From contig JAYKKR010000001.1 of NCBI GenBank assembly GCA_036971615.1, positions 496,001 to 560,000 of the forward strand: a stretch of DNA of 64,000 nt, in the 5' to 3' direction. A model generated the notes under the pieces. That model did no database searches. It had not been told where the DNA came from and saw nothing but the letters and a program-made list of their open reading frames with translations. The stretch is from Amyloporia xantha. Lineage: Eukaryota > Basidiomycota > Agaricomycetes > Polyporales > Adustoporiaceae. The translations under genes were made by a program, and so were the position numbers. Below are positions 22,008 to 35,012 of this stretch, one piece after another. The number at the start of each line of letters is the position of its first letter. Position 1 is the first letter of the stretch.

Positions 22008-24923
22008 ATGCCTCGCGAGAACAGCTTCACTGACTCTGACGGTCGCTCGCTCACCCCAGATCTAGAGGAAGCCATCCTCCGCGAGGCACATCGCTCTTCA
22101 CCAGACCCGCTCACGGAGACCACCGCTAGTGGTCGTTCCCGACTCGCAGAAATCGACGCAACCTCGTCTCCTGCGCTGCTCGACCGCAATGATGGCTCCC
22201 TCAAGACGAGAAGCCCGCCGCGGCCGAACCTGGACAGTGTCCTGCGAGCAGCGAATACTACACCTGGCGATCGCTTTCGCTCGACGGTGCGCAAGGTGAT
22301 GGCCATGAACCGCACCGCGTCCTCGATGATGCTTTTGCGGCCGGGTGTGGGTGCAGAACCCGGTATTGACCCGCGGCGTGCATCCGCAAACATTAGCTAT
22401 GGCAGCATCAAGCAGCGTTGCGTAATTGAGATCGCCGACTACTCGACATTGCGTACGAGCTTTGGGAGGATGACGAACCACGAATTCATCAAGATGCTCA
22501 GGGACCCTGCCGCGAGCCGCAGAGACTCATGGGTACGGGTGCGGTGGATTAACGTCGGTGGGATCAGCTGGGACGTCATCAGCGCGCTGGCGCTCAAGTA
22601 CGGTATGTCCGAATGCTTTCAAATGCCGATCTTTCGGGCGTCGTTTGTACATGGATAGTTTCCCATCCAGTCATGCACGGGCCATTGTATGCCAGAACAT
22701 CAGCCAGACATCGCTCTGACGTCAGTACATGGGCTGACACGACCCGACAGATATGCACCCGCTTGCGCTGGAGGATGTCCTCAGTCAGCGCTCGCACACG
22801 CGCTCGAAGGCGGATTACTACCCACAGCACCTATTTCTGCGGATTCTCTGCCACTCGCTTGTGCCAGAGAACACACAGTCGGCCGAGGCCTCGCTGACGG
22901 ACCTTCCACGCTCGGAGTCGCCGACATCGTATGGTATCGACGACAGCTCGGAAGACGAGAGCGGAGCTCGCGCGGGCGGCGTCCCAGAGCCGGTGGATGA
23001 GGACGAGGACGGGACGATATATGGCAGCGCAACCGGTTCGCGGTTCTCGACGACGCGGGGGCAGCCGTTGAAGCATCGGTTTAGCGGTTTCGCGATGGCC
23101 GCGAAGCGCAGGCGGGACGAGGAGGACCATGCGATGCATGAGCGGACGGCTGCACATTCGATATTCACGAGTAACAAGGACAGCAAGGTGGGATACGTGC
23201 TGTGGTTTTGTCCACGCCTCGTGCTATACTGAGCGGACTCTTCTCCTTTCTCTGGGGTGCAGCGCAGAAAGGTCGAGCGAGATTTGAAACTCATTCGAGA
23301 GCTGAAGAAGGGAGATCGTGTCAACGTGCGAGTTCACCCTGTATGCATTTTCCTGTTTCGTGACGGTGTGTCAGCCAATTTCATCTTTCTTGTTTCATAC
23401 TGACGGGTTCGCTCTTTTCAGGCACCGTCATTTCAATCAACCAAGGTGATTTGTCCTCTTGAGCCGCTCATGTTCTGATTTTGACGTTCACGACATACTT
23501 CAGACAACAACGTGGATTATACAACACCCATCACGGAGCGCCTGCGCCAACGACATACAGGCTTACGGAAGACCGCTGACCCGTCGCTCTTGGTAGAGAG
23601 TCTGCTGGACCTGAGTGCGTGAATAATCCTGGTCTCCTTCGCCTTGGAATCTCACAAGCGCGATCTACAGTGGTTGATTCAGCTCTTGAGATGGTGGAGG
23701 AGTACCAGGGCAAGATCCTCAAAATCGAACAAGAAGTGCTTCTCAAGCCGAGCGTGCGGACTGTGCGGAGGTGTACGTATATTCTTCGATATGTATTCAG
23801 GGTACTTGCCCTGTTCTAGCAAGCTGCATCAGGCAAAGCTAGGACAACAACCAAGAAGGCCATGTCCTTGCTTTGCCAGCTGTCGCCTGCTACGTATTTT
23901 ACGCAAATGCTATCTCCGCGTAGACGCTTATATACCCGGTTGAGCAGTGCACATACTCCAAGGCGACCTTATTCAACACAAGCGTACCCTGGAACCAATC
24001 AAGACAGTCATCTATGGCTTACGTAGGTACGATGACGACCGTGTCGCTGCACTCATGGAGAAGGTCGATCCGCATATGAAGATCGAAGGTTACATGAGCC
24101 ATAAGGCCAAGATTTACCTTGTACGTGTGTTTTGTCTGGGTCGGTCTGGCTCAAGGAGCTTCGCTGTTGACGCATGCCGTTTCGCGTAGGCAGATGTCCA
24201 CGATCATATGGAGTATATTTTATCGAGTCTAGAAATGTTCGCCGGAGTTAGCGAGAACCTGATCAATTACACGTTCAATGCGAGTATCGCACGCATTTCC
24301 CTGATTTGCGTGCCGTTTTCTAATTACGATTCTATTGCTGCTCCAATGATCAGATGGCTTCCTATGAGATGAACGAGGTGATGTACGTATTTTGAACAAC
24401 ACCCCTTAGAAGGGGGTCAAGGCGGACCCGACTGACCGCGTGCATACAACACCATCGTAGGCGTCGGCTCACTCTTGCCACAATCATTTTCCTACCCTTG
24501 ACCCTCCTTACGGGGTACTTCGTATGTAATCTATTCGTTGTACACTGACCACATGATACTGAAAGGGAGCACTTTCTCGATACACAGGGTATGAACTTCG
24601 ACAACATGTGGTCTATCCATCATAATCATTCGGACGTGGTGTGCGTTTCCTGCTTCTCTATCATTCCTCATTTCCTGCACCGCGGTTGCCATAGGTGGAT
24701 TATAGACTGATGTGGCCTGGATGCTGCTTAGATTCTGGATTATTGCCCTTCCTGTCATGGCAATTGTGATACCCATGTTCATGTTACCCGACCTCAAAAA
24801 CATCGCACATTACATTCAAAAGCGGCTAGTTAAGAACAAAATCAAAAGGGTAGGTGATATGGCCTTCAGTTATTATCCGTGTTGATTCGGTTCTCCTTCT
24901 CTTCCCAGAGATACAAGCAGTGA
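22008..24923 (+). CDS. CorA-like Mg2+ transporter (Mnr2/Alr1 type)
   Basis: This is a magnesium channel/transporter of the CorA superfamily with two C-terminal membrane helices. From ATG 22008 it reads MPRENSFTDSDGRSLTPDLE, a disordered N-terminus, then the cytoplasmic domain (CVIEIADYSTLRTSFG, WINVGGISWDVISALALKYD, MHPLALEDVLSQRSHTRSK). An acidic insertion follows (SSEDESGARAGG), then VERDLKLIRELKKGDRVNVR and a 25-nt micro-exon giving GTVISINQ. Next come DNNVDYTTPITERL, SALEMVEEYQGKILKIEQEV, HILQGDLIQHKRTLEP and HMEYILSSLEMFAGVSENLI. The pore signature is GYFGMNFDNMW and the second helix is FWIIALPVMAIVIPMFMLP. It ends KRRYKQ at a TGA at 24921-24923. An upstream ATG at 21863 opens a frame that would join only if one C near 22006 were absent. 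Confidence 0.92.
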
Positions 24924-25401
24924 TATCCAATTTATTGCTTGTGCTTGTGAATGTCTTATCTAGCGCCACGTATGCTTCTGCTCGTGCTTCATCATGAACC
25001 TGTTGACTGGACTTGAATTCTACATGCTTCCTTTGTGGTGTTTACTGGGATCTAGCGGTTCGTTGTTTAATAATACAGGTCGCACTATATAACTCGCATT
25101 GTTGCTGTGATGGTTTTGTTCGTAATACTCACTCTGGCTGATTGCTAGTATCACTGTAACTTGAATACCCGCACCGGACGAGTTTTTTAGCTTTAGTAAG
25201 CTGATGAATGTCAATATCAATCCCGATATACTTAGATACAGGCAGAGTTGATTCATACAGGAAAGATCGTTCGGTAAGAAGCCATGGTCTGAATAATATA
25301 AATACATTCGCTCCAACCACCTGGTAACGACAGGCCTCCAATAGAGGCGCATTTGGGCCACGAAGGATCGTATCAACGTGTCCTGCCATTGGCGCGAGGA
25401 C
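24924..25401. other. Convergent intergenic between CorA and P450 genes
   Basis: The 3' flanks of two convergent genes. Nothing else is recognised. Confidence 0.5.
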
Positions 25402-27586
25402 TCAAAGAAGGGGTCGTTCCAACGGTGTGAAAATCAGTGTACCCTTGGGGGGCTGAGTGACCGTATTGAGAGGGTCTGTGACTTCGAATCGGCCTTCGAG
25501 CAGACTCGGTGTTGCTCGTCCAATGAGGCACAGAACAATGAGCTTTATCTCTGCGCCGAAGATGTTCCGTTGAACACAGCCACAACTATCGAAAGGCACG
25601 AGGCGCGGACTGACCATTAATTGCAAGCACTCTACCAGGACATGCGAATCTGCCGAGGCCGAAAACAATGTGGGCTGAACCTGTCATGGCGGCGTCTTTA
25701 TTGTGTTCCGCCCATTGAAAGCCATCGAATTTAGCCGGTTCATCTCCGAATACGTCTGGGTTCTCATGCACCGTGGAGGACATCGGAGTGACGAAGGATC
25801 CTAAATCGAGGCACGGGTCAGATTCGCGATACTACATGCGGGGTCACAGTCAGGCCGACCTTTGGGTATAACGTATTCGCCCAGCGGAGCATCACAAGTC
25901 GTATACCTCATGGTTGAGATGGTGTCGCCTTTAAGGCGCATTACTTCGCGAACGAAGGAATCGAGTAGATGGGCTTCCCGGAGAGATGCAGCAGTAAGGC
26001 GGAGCGCCCCTGTCTCATCTTCTTCTCGTACTCGGACAAGTTCTTCTCGAATAGGGTCCAAGTATTCTGGATGCGCCGCGAGCTGAAAGAGCACCCACTG
26101 CGAAACTACTGTCCTGAATGATTCTTCACGTCAGTACTTGGCTCTAATGGTACGGGCCCCAGGTAATCATAGTACAGACGTCGTATGTACGGATGCAAAA
26201 ATGAGACTACAGGAGCATGAAAATCAGATGATGTTCGATGGAGCTGTGTGCCAATGCTCACCATAACAGTAGTATGGCGATATAAATCCGACGGAAAATG
26301 CTTATGCTACGTCCATTGGGTGGAGTATATGTCTTCACGATCAGATAAAGGACGTTTCTAGGCTAATGGAAAGCAGAGAATAAGCGAATACGTAGATTAT
26401 GGACGCAATATCTACCTCTTCGCCTGGTGTAGGACCAGAGGCCGCCATTGCCTCGTAACGGCTAACGTCTGCCCATAACTTTGGTCCAAGCAGCCGTAAG
26501 AAACCAAATGGTATCTTGATCAAAATGACTCTGATCCTATTACCTCTATCAGAGAACGCTCCACATAACTACCTCGAAAACATACCATGTAGCCAGAACC
26601 CATAGCCAAGGCAGGAACTTACCCACAAGTGAAAAGTTCTGGTACTGGCCCGTGAGCTCTGCCATTCCGTTGGAGACATCTTCAATAATCTGCATGTTCC
26701 TCTTGCTCACATATTCCTGTAACAGGTCCGCGGTAAGCCGATGTTTATATTCAAATATTTGATGCTTATAGTCAGTGAGCCCTACCTGACCAAGAAGGAG
26801 GATGAGTGTGGTTTCGGATATGGTGTCGCGAGAATGGTGGAAAGAATCCGGCCTGGCTCGAGTCTTTCCGGTTTGGTCAACAAGCTCCACGAATCTCTTC
26901 CCGTCCCGGTCATAGATCGGAAATACTGGAAAATCAACACGAGTGAATAGAAGTCCACAACGGATATCTCCTCACTCACTCTGGTAAATGATATCGTCTA
27001 TTCGCTCTATGACACCTTCTCGTACAAAGTCATTCAGATCGCGGAAGAGCGTTCCCTCTGTAACCGCCATAATCGGCTGCAGATTCATAATCTATATCCT
27101 ATCAACATGAGCTGTAAGAGAGAAAGAATGTCCTACTCACAGCAGCCGAACCCTCCTCAAAGCTGAATATATGATCGCAAGTGAGAACATGCCGCGCAAA
27201 TTCGGGTCCGACAATATATTCGAGCTACCTGACGGTCAGCCTGATTGAAGCCTTGATGAAACTTAGTACTAACGTTTCCCTTTCGTCGTACCGCAATGAC
27301 AGGGCCATATGCTCTCAATGCTGCTCCATACGCCTCCCGGGGCCTTGAGAATATGTCTTCAGGCTGAATGACTGAGTGGTTAGTCCACACGGTGATAATG
27401 TATAAAATGGTCCCGTACCGCAATCTCTACCACAGGCGGAAGGCGATCCTTAGAAAGCTGAACAAAAGGAAATGTTTAACGTCGGTGTAAAAGCCAGACA
27501 TCGAGAAAGTGCACCTTGGGGCGCTTCAGCAGTTGCCTGCAAAGCACAAGAACAAGAGGGCCAACAAGAAGATACAAGTTCTCCAT
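25402..27586 (-). CDS. Cytochrome P450 monooxygenase
   Basis: This is a microsomal P450. The start ATG (27584-27586) gives a membrane anchor MENLYLLVGPLVLVLCRQLL followed, after an intron, by LSKDRLPPVVEIAV. Then come PEDIFSRPREAYGAALRAYG, NLQPIMAVTEGTLFRDLNDF, MAELTGQYQNFSLVGKFLPW, a region ending SLLSISLETSF (I helix) and VLFQLAAHPEYLDPIREELV. The K helix is FVREVMRL (ExxR). The heme loop is FGLGRFACPGR near 25640, with the Cys ligand. The last exon ends IFTPLERPLL at a TGA at 25402-25404. The PERF-equivalent reads FDGFQW, with Gln where Arg is usual. It is only distantly related to the three P450s at 55-64 kb. An alternative upstream Met near 27610 is possible. Substrate is unknown. Confidence 0.9.
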
Positions 27587-30150
27587 ACAGACACAATCTG
27601 CCTGATACATCCATCACGGTCTTATAAAGGCGGCTCCCATTCATCGCCAGAAAATCGCCATCAGCTGGATTCTCCGGCATGTCGCGTATACTGCGTGGGA
27701 CAAGGCCTCAGCCTGGCCATGTCCGGTGAAAGACTTCTAGACTGTGCAACGCAGTTTGTGAAATACAATGCAAGTGCTTCTGCGATTGCGAGATGTTCTG
27801 ACGGCTATGTCAGGAGGTTCCTAGATGAGCAAAATTAGGTATAACAGAGACGAGTCTGACAGACCCTGATAAGTGTACGGCCCCTTCGCGGTTCATTTCA
27901 TGGGAAATTGTACGTTCCATTTGCCGTGTTCAGAATCAAGCCGAACGGATCGAAATGATAGCTGCGCTGGATGCCTCAGCGCTAGCCAGAATGGGGAAGC
28001 TGACCTTCTCTCCCAAAGCTGATATGCATGTCCTTGATATGAATCTCATAAAATTACCGGATCTGCTTCTCTCGGGTGTATACGAGGTGGGAATCAAATC
28101 GAAAAGGGGTGGGGAACAAATTACCACGTTTACTTTTCCAACTCAAGTTACGCTTATGCCGGTTTCGCTGGACGCGACGCGCCGTGAATCACGAGACCCA
28201 TGCGAATTCAAATCCTATTGCGATCCTCGTGCGCTACCACCATGACGGACAATACCAGCTATATATCGTTGCACATGGCGCGGGCGTGAGTTTCGGACAG
28301 CCAGGAGGTCAGGACATCTAACATGTTCACCCGTGGAAACTCTATTATACGATGCTCACACTTGCTAGGTCACGGTGACAGAAGCATGCTGCCAACGTCT
28401 GACTGTCCCAGCGCGGAGGCACAAAAGGGTGCCTTTCTTCTCGAAATTGTCACGGTGGGTACCGCGTTGCGATGCAGAAATTTCTATATGATGCTTTCAC
28501 AGAAGTTGAATATGTCCCAGCTCCGACGCCAGGATCAGTGGGCTTCAAGTTACTAGCTTGGCTCGGCGGCCTAAGTTCCACTCCCAGTGCACTTGAACCA
28601 CCTACTTCTCGGCCAGCTCACTTTTACTTGAGGCAGCACTAATCATTATCGATGCGGATACATCTAGCATAAATCTTGCTTATAAACCTTTTGTCTATCT
28701 CGTCACGACGTGTCTAGCTTCCTTTCTCCCGTGCCAGGCTTCTAGCTGAACGTTCCGTGTATGTGCTGGTTGGTCCGTCTGCCTTGTCTTTCCAATATTT
28801 GTCCGCTAATCACACTATGACCACTGTTCTCAACACTTCGTCCGAGAGTCGGATAACGATATCCGTAGGGTTCCCACCGCCACTGAACGAAATACTTGTT
28901 CCTAGCGGACCACTCTCAGACGGCGCGTAATCAAGTGCGTTGCGGCAATCTGTAGATGTCTTATGATGTCAGATCGATCAGGTACGGACATCGTTTAAAT
29001 GATACGTTTTCAATAGGCCGTGGAACATATTGCAGGGGTACCAGTGAACGATAGGCCTGACGAGTGCTGTATTACTGCAATATTTCATGTCGTATAACAG
29101 CAGCCTATGCGGTCCAACGTCTGACCTGTCCATCCATCCATTCGTCATCCGGCTCATCCTCGCAATATACAAAGTACGTCAGAGCGACGCGTCGGAGTTG
29201 TTTTCGTGAGAGTCTGCTAAGAGCCGTGTCGTCTTGAACTACTTATATACCAACTCCCCCGCATGATCACAGCTTTGTCGACGGGTCACTGACCACGCCA
29301 TGCTTACATGGACCGCCACATGCTTCATTGTGAAGAATATAAAAATACCACACATCCCCGTGCGGTCCGGTACTGCGCCAGACCCTCGTCTCCGTGGCAC
29401 GTCTATTTTGGCTTTCTCGTCGCAGCTGCTTGACCATGCCGAGTTGTGCAGGCCTTCTATTTGGTGAAGGACGGACGTTATGCTGCAGGATCACCAGCCT
29501 GTCCAGGATACAGAAAAGTATAAGTCCGTCGATTGGATTCCTCTGCACGCCTTGGGCCTCATCCTCTGAGCAAACGACGCGAAAATCTATTTTTGGCTTA
29601 CTACTTTGTTCTATTCGGGCTGCCTAATCTGACACAGATCTAAGGACATGATAGGCCATCGTCAGTGACTCGGGCAGTACCTAGGTTCGTCGCGTGTTGG
29701 ACCATATATTTCCCGCAGATATGTTCCCTTGATGTCATTGCAGACGCCTCAGAGCGGAATATTCATCTTGTCATTATTCTGGTCACACCTCCTCACTGCT
29801 TTGCCGTCTTCTGTGATGTTAGCATCTTCGTCACTATCAGGCCCGAGTATCAGAGCGTGAGGGAATAGCAAGCCATCGCATGCTGCATGGAGATCTTGAC
29901 GGGTGTCTTGGTAATCGAAAATATATGTGAATCTTGAAGCAATGTAGACACCTTGCTATTGTCTTCGCATATCTTGGACGAGGAGCGACATACCTTAACA
30001 GTCCACAAGGCAATGTCAGTCGTAGAGAGTCATGCGATCAATCAAAACATTCAGAGCGACAGAACGACAGAACGACAGAGTAAATGTCACCTAATGATAG
30101 TCAAGAAAAGTAATGATCAAATCAAACGAAGTCATGCGCGTTTCTCAGTC
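27587..30150. other. Intergenic 2.6 kb between P450 and RdRP genes
   Basis: It holds the P450 promoter and the RdRP 3' flank. Plus-strand frames between about 27950 and 28560 look mildly protein-like (LDASALARMGKLTF; ILVRYHHDGQYQLYIVAHGA), but I recognise no family and no clean gene model. A short CGACAGAA-type tandem run lies near 30057-30080. No transposon signature is seen. Confidence 0.4.
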
Positions 30151-33100
30151 CTAGATTTCCTGCGAGAGGACGCGTACTGCAGCGGACGGGACTGTCATGA
30201 CCTCCGCAAATGAGCGAGAAAAAGCAACCGAGCCAACCGCATCGGCTTTGACTTTACATAGAGCGCGAAAACTAACGCTGAACGCGAATTTGGGGTTTTC
30301 GCGATACGCGCAGGACGCCATGATCGCGGCCAAGCTTTGTGGGACATCCAGTAGTAACGCAACGTCTTTCGGCCCACGAGAAAAGGTCACCGCAAGGTCC
30401 TTGAACGCGTTTTCCTTGTTTCGGCCCTGGTGATGTCCCGGTACGAGACTTTGATGAGGTATTTGGCAGGAGATTTCGGTGCTTTGCACAATAATCTCCA
30501 GGAATTGAGGTGCTCCTTGATGTGCTCCTCTACTCGAGTGATCTCCGTGGCGAAGCCCTCGAAACCTCGGGCCTGCGTCTGGCTTACAAGGTTATTCGCC
30601 TTGATGAACGGTCTCAAGAGGTCTGAATCGAGATCTCTATCGACGCCTCGCTCGAGCTTGTCATATTTGGCGAGAAGTTCGTTCTGAATATCTGCGCCTG
30701 CCTTCAGAAGTGTCTCCAGCACGAAAGGCTGTTGAGCCTTTCGTAGAAGCTTCGTCTTGCCAGAAGGGCTAGAGAATTGTGATGCATCCTTGGGCCTCAT
30801 GCACAATGGCCTGTCACGGTCAAATTGTCGTTTGTCCGCCTTGAAAACCTGGCCTTGTACTTTCAGGCCCGTTTTGCGAGAATCTAAGACGGTCGTAAAC
30901 CTGCGTGAGATGTCATTAGAGCAGTCAGAAATGGGTCAAACAACCTGAGACATACATGAACGCATTGCGCAGTGTCTTCGGATCGTCATATCCAAATGCA
31001 TACGCAGTGTTTTCGTGGAATGTGGAGTATATTCCAACGGGTGAATCAGAAAGACCAGAGAGCAAGATCTTCTGTAACTCCAATTGCTTAAGCCCAGGCG
31101 ACAAGCCATGCAGTCTGGTGTTGAGGTCAGAGACGATCTCAATTGAACCTTCGGCTTCAAAATTTTCCTCTTTGAAACGAGGTGGTGGATCATTCGTTTG
31201 CGGGTTCCGGAAATTGTTGACCAATAGCGGTTCGTAGATGCAGGTGCAAACGTCTAGGATAACGGTTAGATCAGTCCATATCGATACAATTCTGAGTCTT
31301 ACCTCCGTCGACATCTACGTTTCAAGTAATGCATGAGTTAATGGAGAAACTATCATTTATATACTACTTACCACCGCCTGCCAAGAGGTTCGCCAACGAC
31401 CGGCTGCCTTTTATTGGAAGTACTATCACATTGACGTATTCTGCCAGTGCCGGATGATAGACAGCATTCACCTAGCACAAAGAATGGTTCAACATAGCTT
31501 ATACAGCAGGGACGTGGCACTTACTTTCTGCACATCTGATGGAACTCTCGCAGGATTACGGTAGATCTTAAATAGTTCAAATGTCTGATCGAAGCAAAAG
31601 ACCACAGTACATGACTTACCAGAACCTCCCCTGTGATAATGGTTGGTGAAGCATCTTCTAAAGGATCCTTCAGATTCTGCGAAGATTTGAAATGGATTTG
31701 GCCCTCCTCCAGAACACCGTAGGGATCTACACAAGGTTAGTTATTAGAATCGCCACCTTCTAATGGAAACATAGTCATACCTGGAATGATGAAAGCCTCC
31801 GCAGATCGTGGGACAACAATCCTATACTCCTTGATAAACTCCTCAATTCTTGCCGCCACGATAAACCTCAACTTCTCGTACAGCGTACGAAGTTTCAAAG
31901 GGTGGAAGCCAGCTTGTAACAGCTCCATCACCTGCACCTTGAGCAGACTGAGGTTCCCCGTCGTATTCGAGATTTCCTGCGTCAGTTGGATCCTCAGGAC
32001 CCTCGTCGTCGTCGTCTCCCCACTCATCAGAATCGTCACGATCCTGAGCTCGGCCGAATCCAAGTACACGACCACCGCCAGATGCCTGTCGACGAAGCTT
32101 CGATAGGGTAACGTGCCCGACTTGATTGACTGCATTCCACAGCAGAATCATGTCGTTAGGGCTCTCCCAGGTTGTCAGAGCTTCGACTTCCTTCCTGAGG
32201 CCATCTTCCATGAGCGAAATGAAGACGCCATCCGGGACACCATTATGCGACAGGTTCATGATTGTGTACATCGAGAGACGAGAGGGGACCGTGATGCGAG
32301 GAGGAGCGACGAGATCGAAAATGAGTTGTGCCGGGCCAAGCTCATCATCACGATACTTGATCTTCCGCTGAGAGTCACGGATCCAAATCTTAGGAGGCAC
32401 ATCGGGGCGCTGATCCTCCGGGTGCAGTGCCCAGAGCCCTTTAGATCCCAAAAAGCGGCCTTGAACGACAGTGGGACGTTCGGAGTATCCGAGATGTTTC
32501 CCAATCAGAGTCAGTGCGGCCCCGTTCATGAACCCACAGCCATCAGTAAATATATTCTCCGTCGGCGCCTTCCGCAGAGACGGGTCAAAAGATGCAACTG
32601 CAAACTTTTCAGCTTTAGATGATCATCGTCCTTTCTAAGTCCTCACCTTCGTCATCGATGTAGAACACATCGAGTCCAACACCGCGGAAGCGCAGGACGG
32701 GCACTGACGTGGACAACCCGAGATCGAAACGAGTGATCCACTTCGAAGTTGGCTGTCGAAGGGAGACAGTCTAAGCACAAATCTCAGTCAACACAATGCA
32801 GTAACTTACTTGCTTGCTGTTCAAAGCTAGAGGGTTGTGCCATTGCACAAACGCCTCCAGCGACATGCGGTACTGATCTCCTACCTTGTCCGAGCTGCGT
32901 TCGAAGTTCTCGTTCACTTCCATCATGAACACCTTCCGCTCCTTCGCCGCAAACGGAACGAAGACTCTGCCGCAGACGACGAATCGCTGCGAGAGGAAAC
33001 GCCGAATATGCGCCACCTCCGGGTCGCGCGCAAGCTCCCGGGGAACGCTCACCTGGAGCATGCGGCGGGACCCGAGGAAGCGGGCAAAGCGGTTCGACTT

Positions 33101-35012
33101 GCGCTTGAGCATCTTCTCGAGGACGATCTTGTAAGGCGCGTCCGCGCCTTTTTCCATCTTCACCAGTCGCGCGACCTGTTGTATTCGCCCTCCGTACCAT
33201 TTGTCGTCGCCTTGCCATTCTCCCTGGAGGCCCAGACCGCGGTAGCGATTGTCCAGCCATGCGTCGTGCTCCCGGTCGAGCTCCGTCCTTCCAGAACGAT
33301 AAGCAATGCAAACACTCTCATCGAGGAAGAACACTTACCAGAGAGGGACATCTGTCATAGGTACTCGGTCGATGTTGCGCTCCATCATCACCAAGCGGAC
33401 GCGCGGCGCAGCAACTTTGTTCTCTCCTCGGAGCTGCACCAACTTCGACTCGGTGACATCCGCCCAGGTCCATTCCCCATGGCAGACACCCCGCGCGATC
33501 TCGTATTGCACGCCCCACGCGAGTTGCTTAGCGTCCATGAGAGCCTGAACTTCGCGAGAATGCGCAATAATGACAATATCTCCTCCGACCGGGGCTGTAG
33601 ACAAAATGGAGGCAGACATGGCTCGCGTCACGGGGCCGGCTCCGGCCAATGAACGCTGAGGCACAGATGGCTCTCGTTCCGGTGAATGGACTTTAGGGAC
33701 TGCCACACCATGACCTCCTTGAGCCGAGACCGAAGATGTGGTGGGCCGCGGGCGCAGAAACTCTGCTCTTGGGGTGACATCGCTGGCAGCACGAACGGTA
33801 GAGCCCGTCAACTGGGAGGATATGGCCTCCGCACGCCTATGCGAACCAGTAGGGTTCGAGAGTTCCACGCGCGGAGTGGCCTTGCTGACAACGGATGCTG
33901 CAGCGGACTTGGCGGGAGACGGGGATACTCTGGTCGGGCTGAAGGCGTCCGTGACCCGCACTGCAGGAGGGAACCGCAGTGGTTGCGGTGAGTGTACGGT
34001 GGTGGTTGAGTTCCTCGTGGTAGAGGATGCAGATACAAACGGAGTGTCTGACGGACGGGTTTTCTTCCGCAGCTTAGCTTGATGTGCCGCCGACGATGTT
34101 GGGGACGCTGGTTCTGGGATGGGATTGGTATATTCAAATGTCCGCTTCCTGGCGGAAATAGGCGTTGGCATGAATGACGAAGTCGAGGACATGGAGGTCA
34201 TGGAGGTCGTCCGCGAGCTAGATTGGGGAACATTCGAAAATGAAAAGGACGGCTCTCTCGTCGAGGGAGCTGAAGATTCTGTATCTGTATCAACCACTAG
34301 GGGAAACACTGTTCAGCATTGCGTTGACTGTACGGTGGTACTCAACTTACTGTTTTCCACTACGAGATGCCAGGATCAGTGAATACCACCGCACGAGCCA
34401 ATGTCAAATCTTACCTTCACATCTGTCTTCATCACTGTCGGGAGCGGTTGTGTACACATCCGTTCTCTCCTAGAAGCCAAATGATACGTGATTAATGTAC
34501 TTAGATCAAGCAAAGAAATACCTTGGATTTCGGTGACACTGGGATAGGCCGTGATCTGGGGGCCTGTGCTCTGTGGGCCGCAGACTTTGTGACACTTTCC
34601 CCACGACGAGATGGTACAGCATGCGTGGTCTTTTCCTTAACTGCAGCTGATAGGCCGCATTCATTTAAACTTGACAGAACTTGATCTACAAAGAATGGCC
34701 TGAAGGCTTACAAGTTCGAAGATCCTGCGTATCCGTACTTTTCTCGACGCGCTGCTTCTTAGGTTTCTTGGAAGATGGCTTGGCTAAATCAAACAATTCA
34801 GGCATTATTCTTATATTTGCACTCAAATACACACCCTTGGAGAGATCTGCAAACGCGCATGATACAATGGCGATGTGAGTGTTCGTGTCGTTAGTTACAT
34901 GACGCGACATACTTAGCTGATCCCAAATAGGGCCGTCATCCTGCCAGAACATTCGCTCCTCTTCTGAGTCCGTCTGCTCAGCAGTCAATTCAACGGAAAG
35001 ATGCCTCTTCAT
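30151..35012 (-). CDS. RNA-dependent RNA polymerase of the RNAi pathway (QDE-1/RdRP family)
   Basis: This cell-encoded RdRP makes double-stranded RNA for quelling-type silencing. The start ATG (35010-35012) opens MKRHLSVELTAEQTDSEEER. A long, disordered Ser/Pro-rich N-terminus follows to about 33600, then the conserved body: VIIAHSREVQALMDAKQLAW, CHGEWTWADVTESKLVQL, NRFARFLGSRRMLQVSV, FVVCGRVFVPFAAKERKVFM, and MNGAALTLIGKHLGYSERPT with VVQGRFLGSKGLW. The core holds GEVLIYRNPARVPSDVQKV and LPIKGSRSLANLLAGGD-VDGD-VCTCIYEPLL. The catalytic DVDGD is encoded across a 12-nt exon at 31303-31314. The C-terminus has FSVSFRALCKVKADAVGSV and FAEVMTVPSAAVRVLSQE, stopping at 30151. Near 30390-30440 the frame changes; a 50-nt intron with a weak GTCTCG donor would resolve it. 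The protein is large, as usual for the family. Confidence 0.93.

Noticed and set aside
21647..22033. Open frame upstream of CorA taken as an N-terminal extension
   Set aside because: Its first part overlaps the tRNA-Trp gene, and joining it to CorA needs a one-base change, so only the possibility of a start at 21863 is noted.
23750..23960. Apparent frame shift between exons of the CorA gene
   Set aside because: Using the donor GTACGT instead of the first GT gives RRLHILQGD in frame with a normal acceptor.
30390..30445. Apparent frame shift near the C-terminus of the RdRP
   Set aside because: A 50-nt intron with donor GTCTCG and acceptor TTCAAG restores the frame, so an indel is not required, although the donor is weak.
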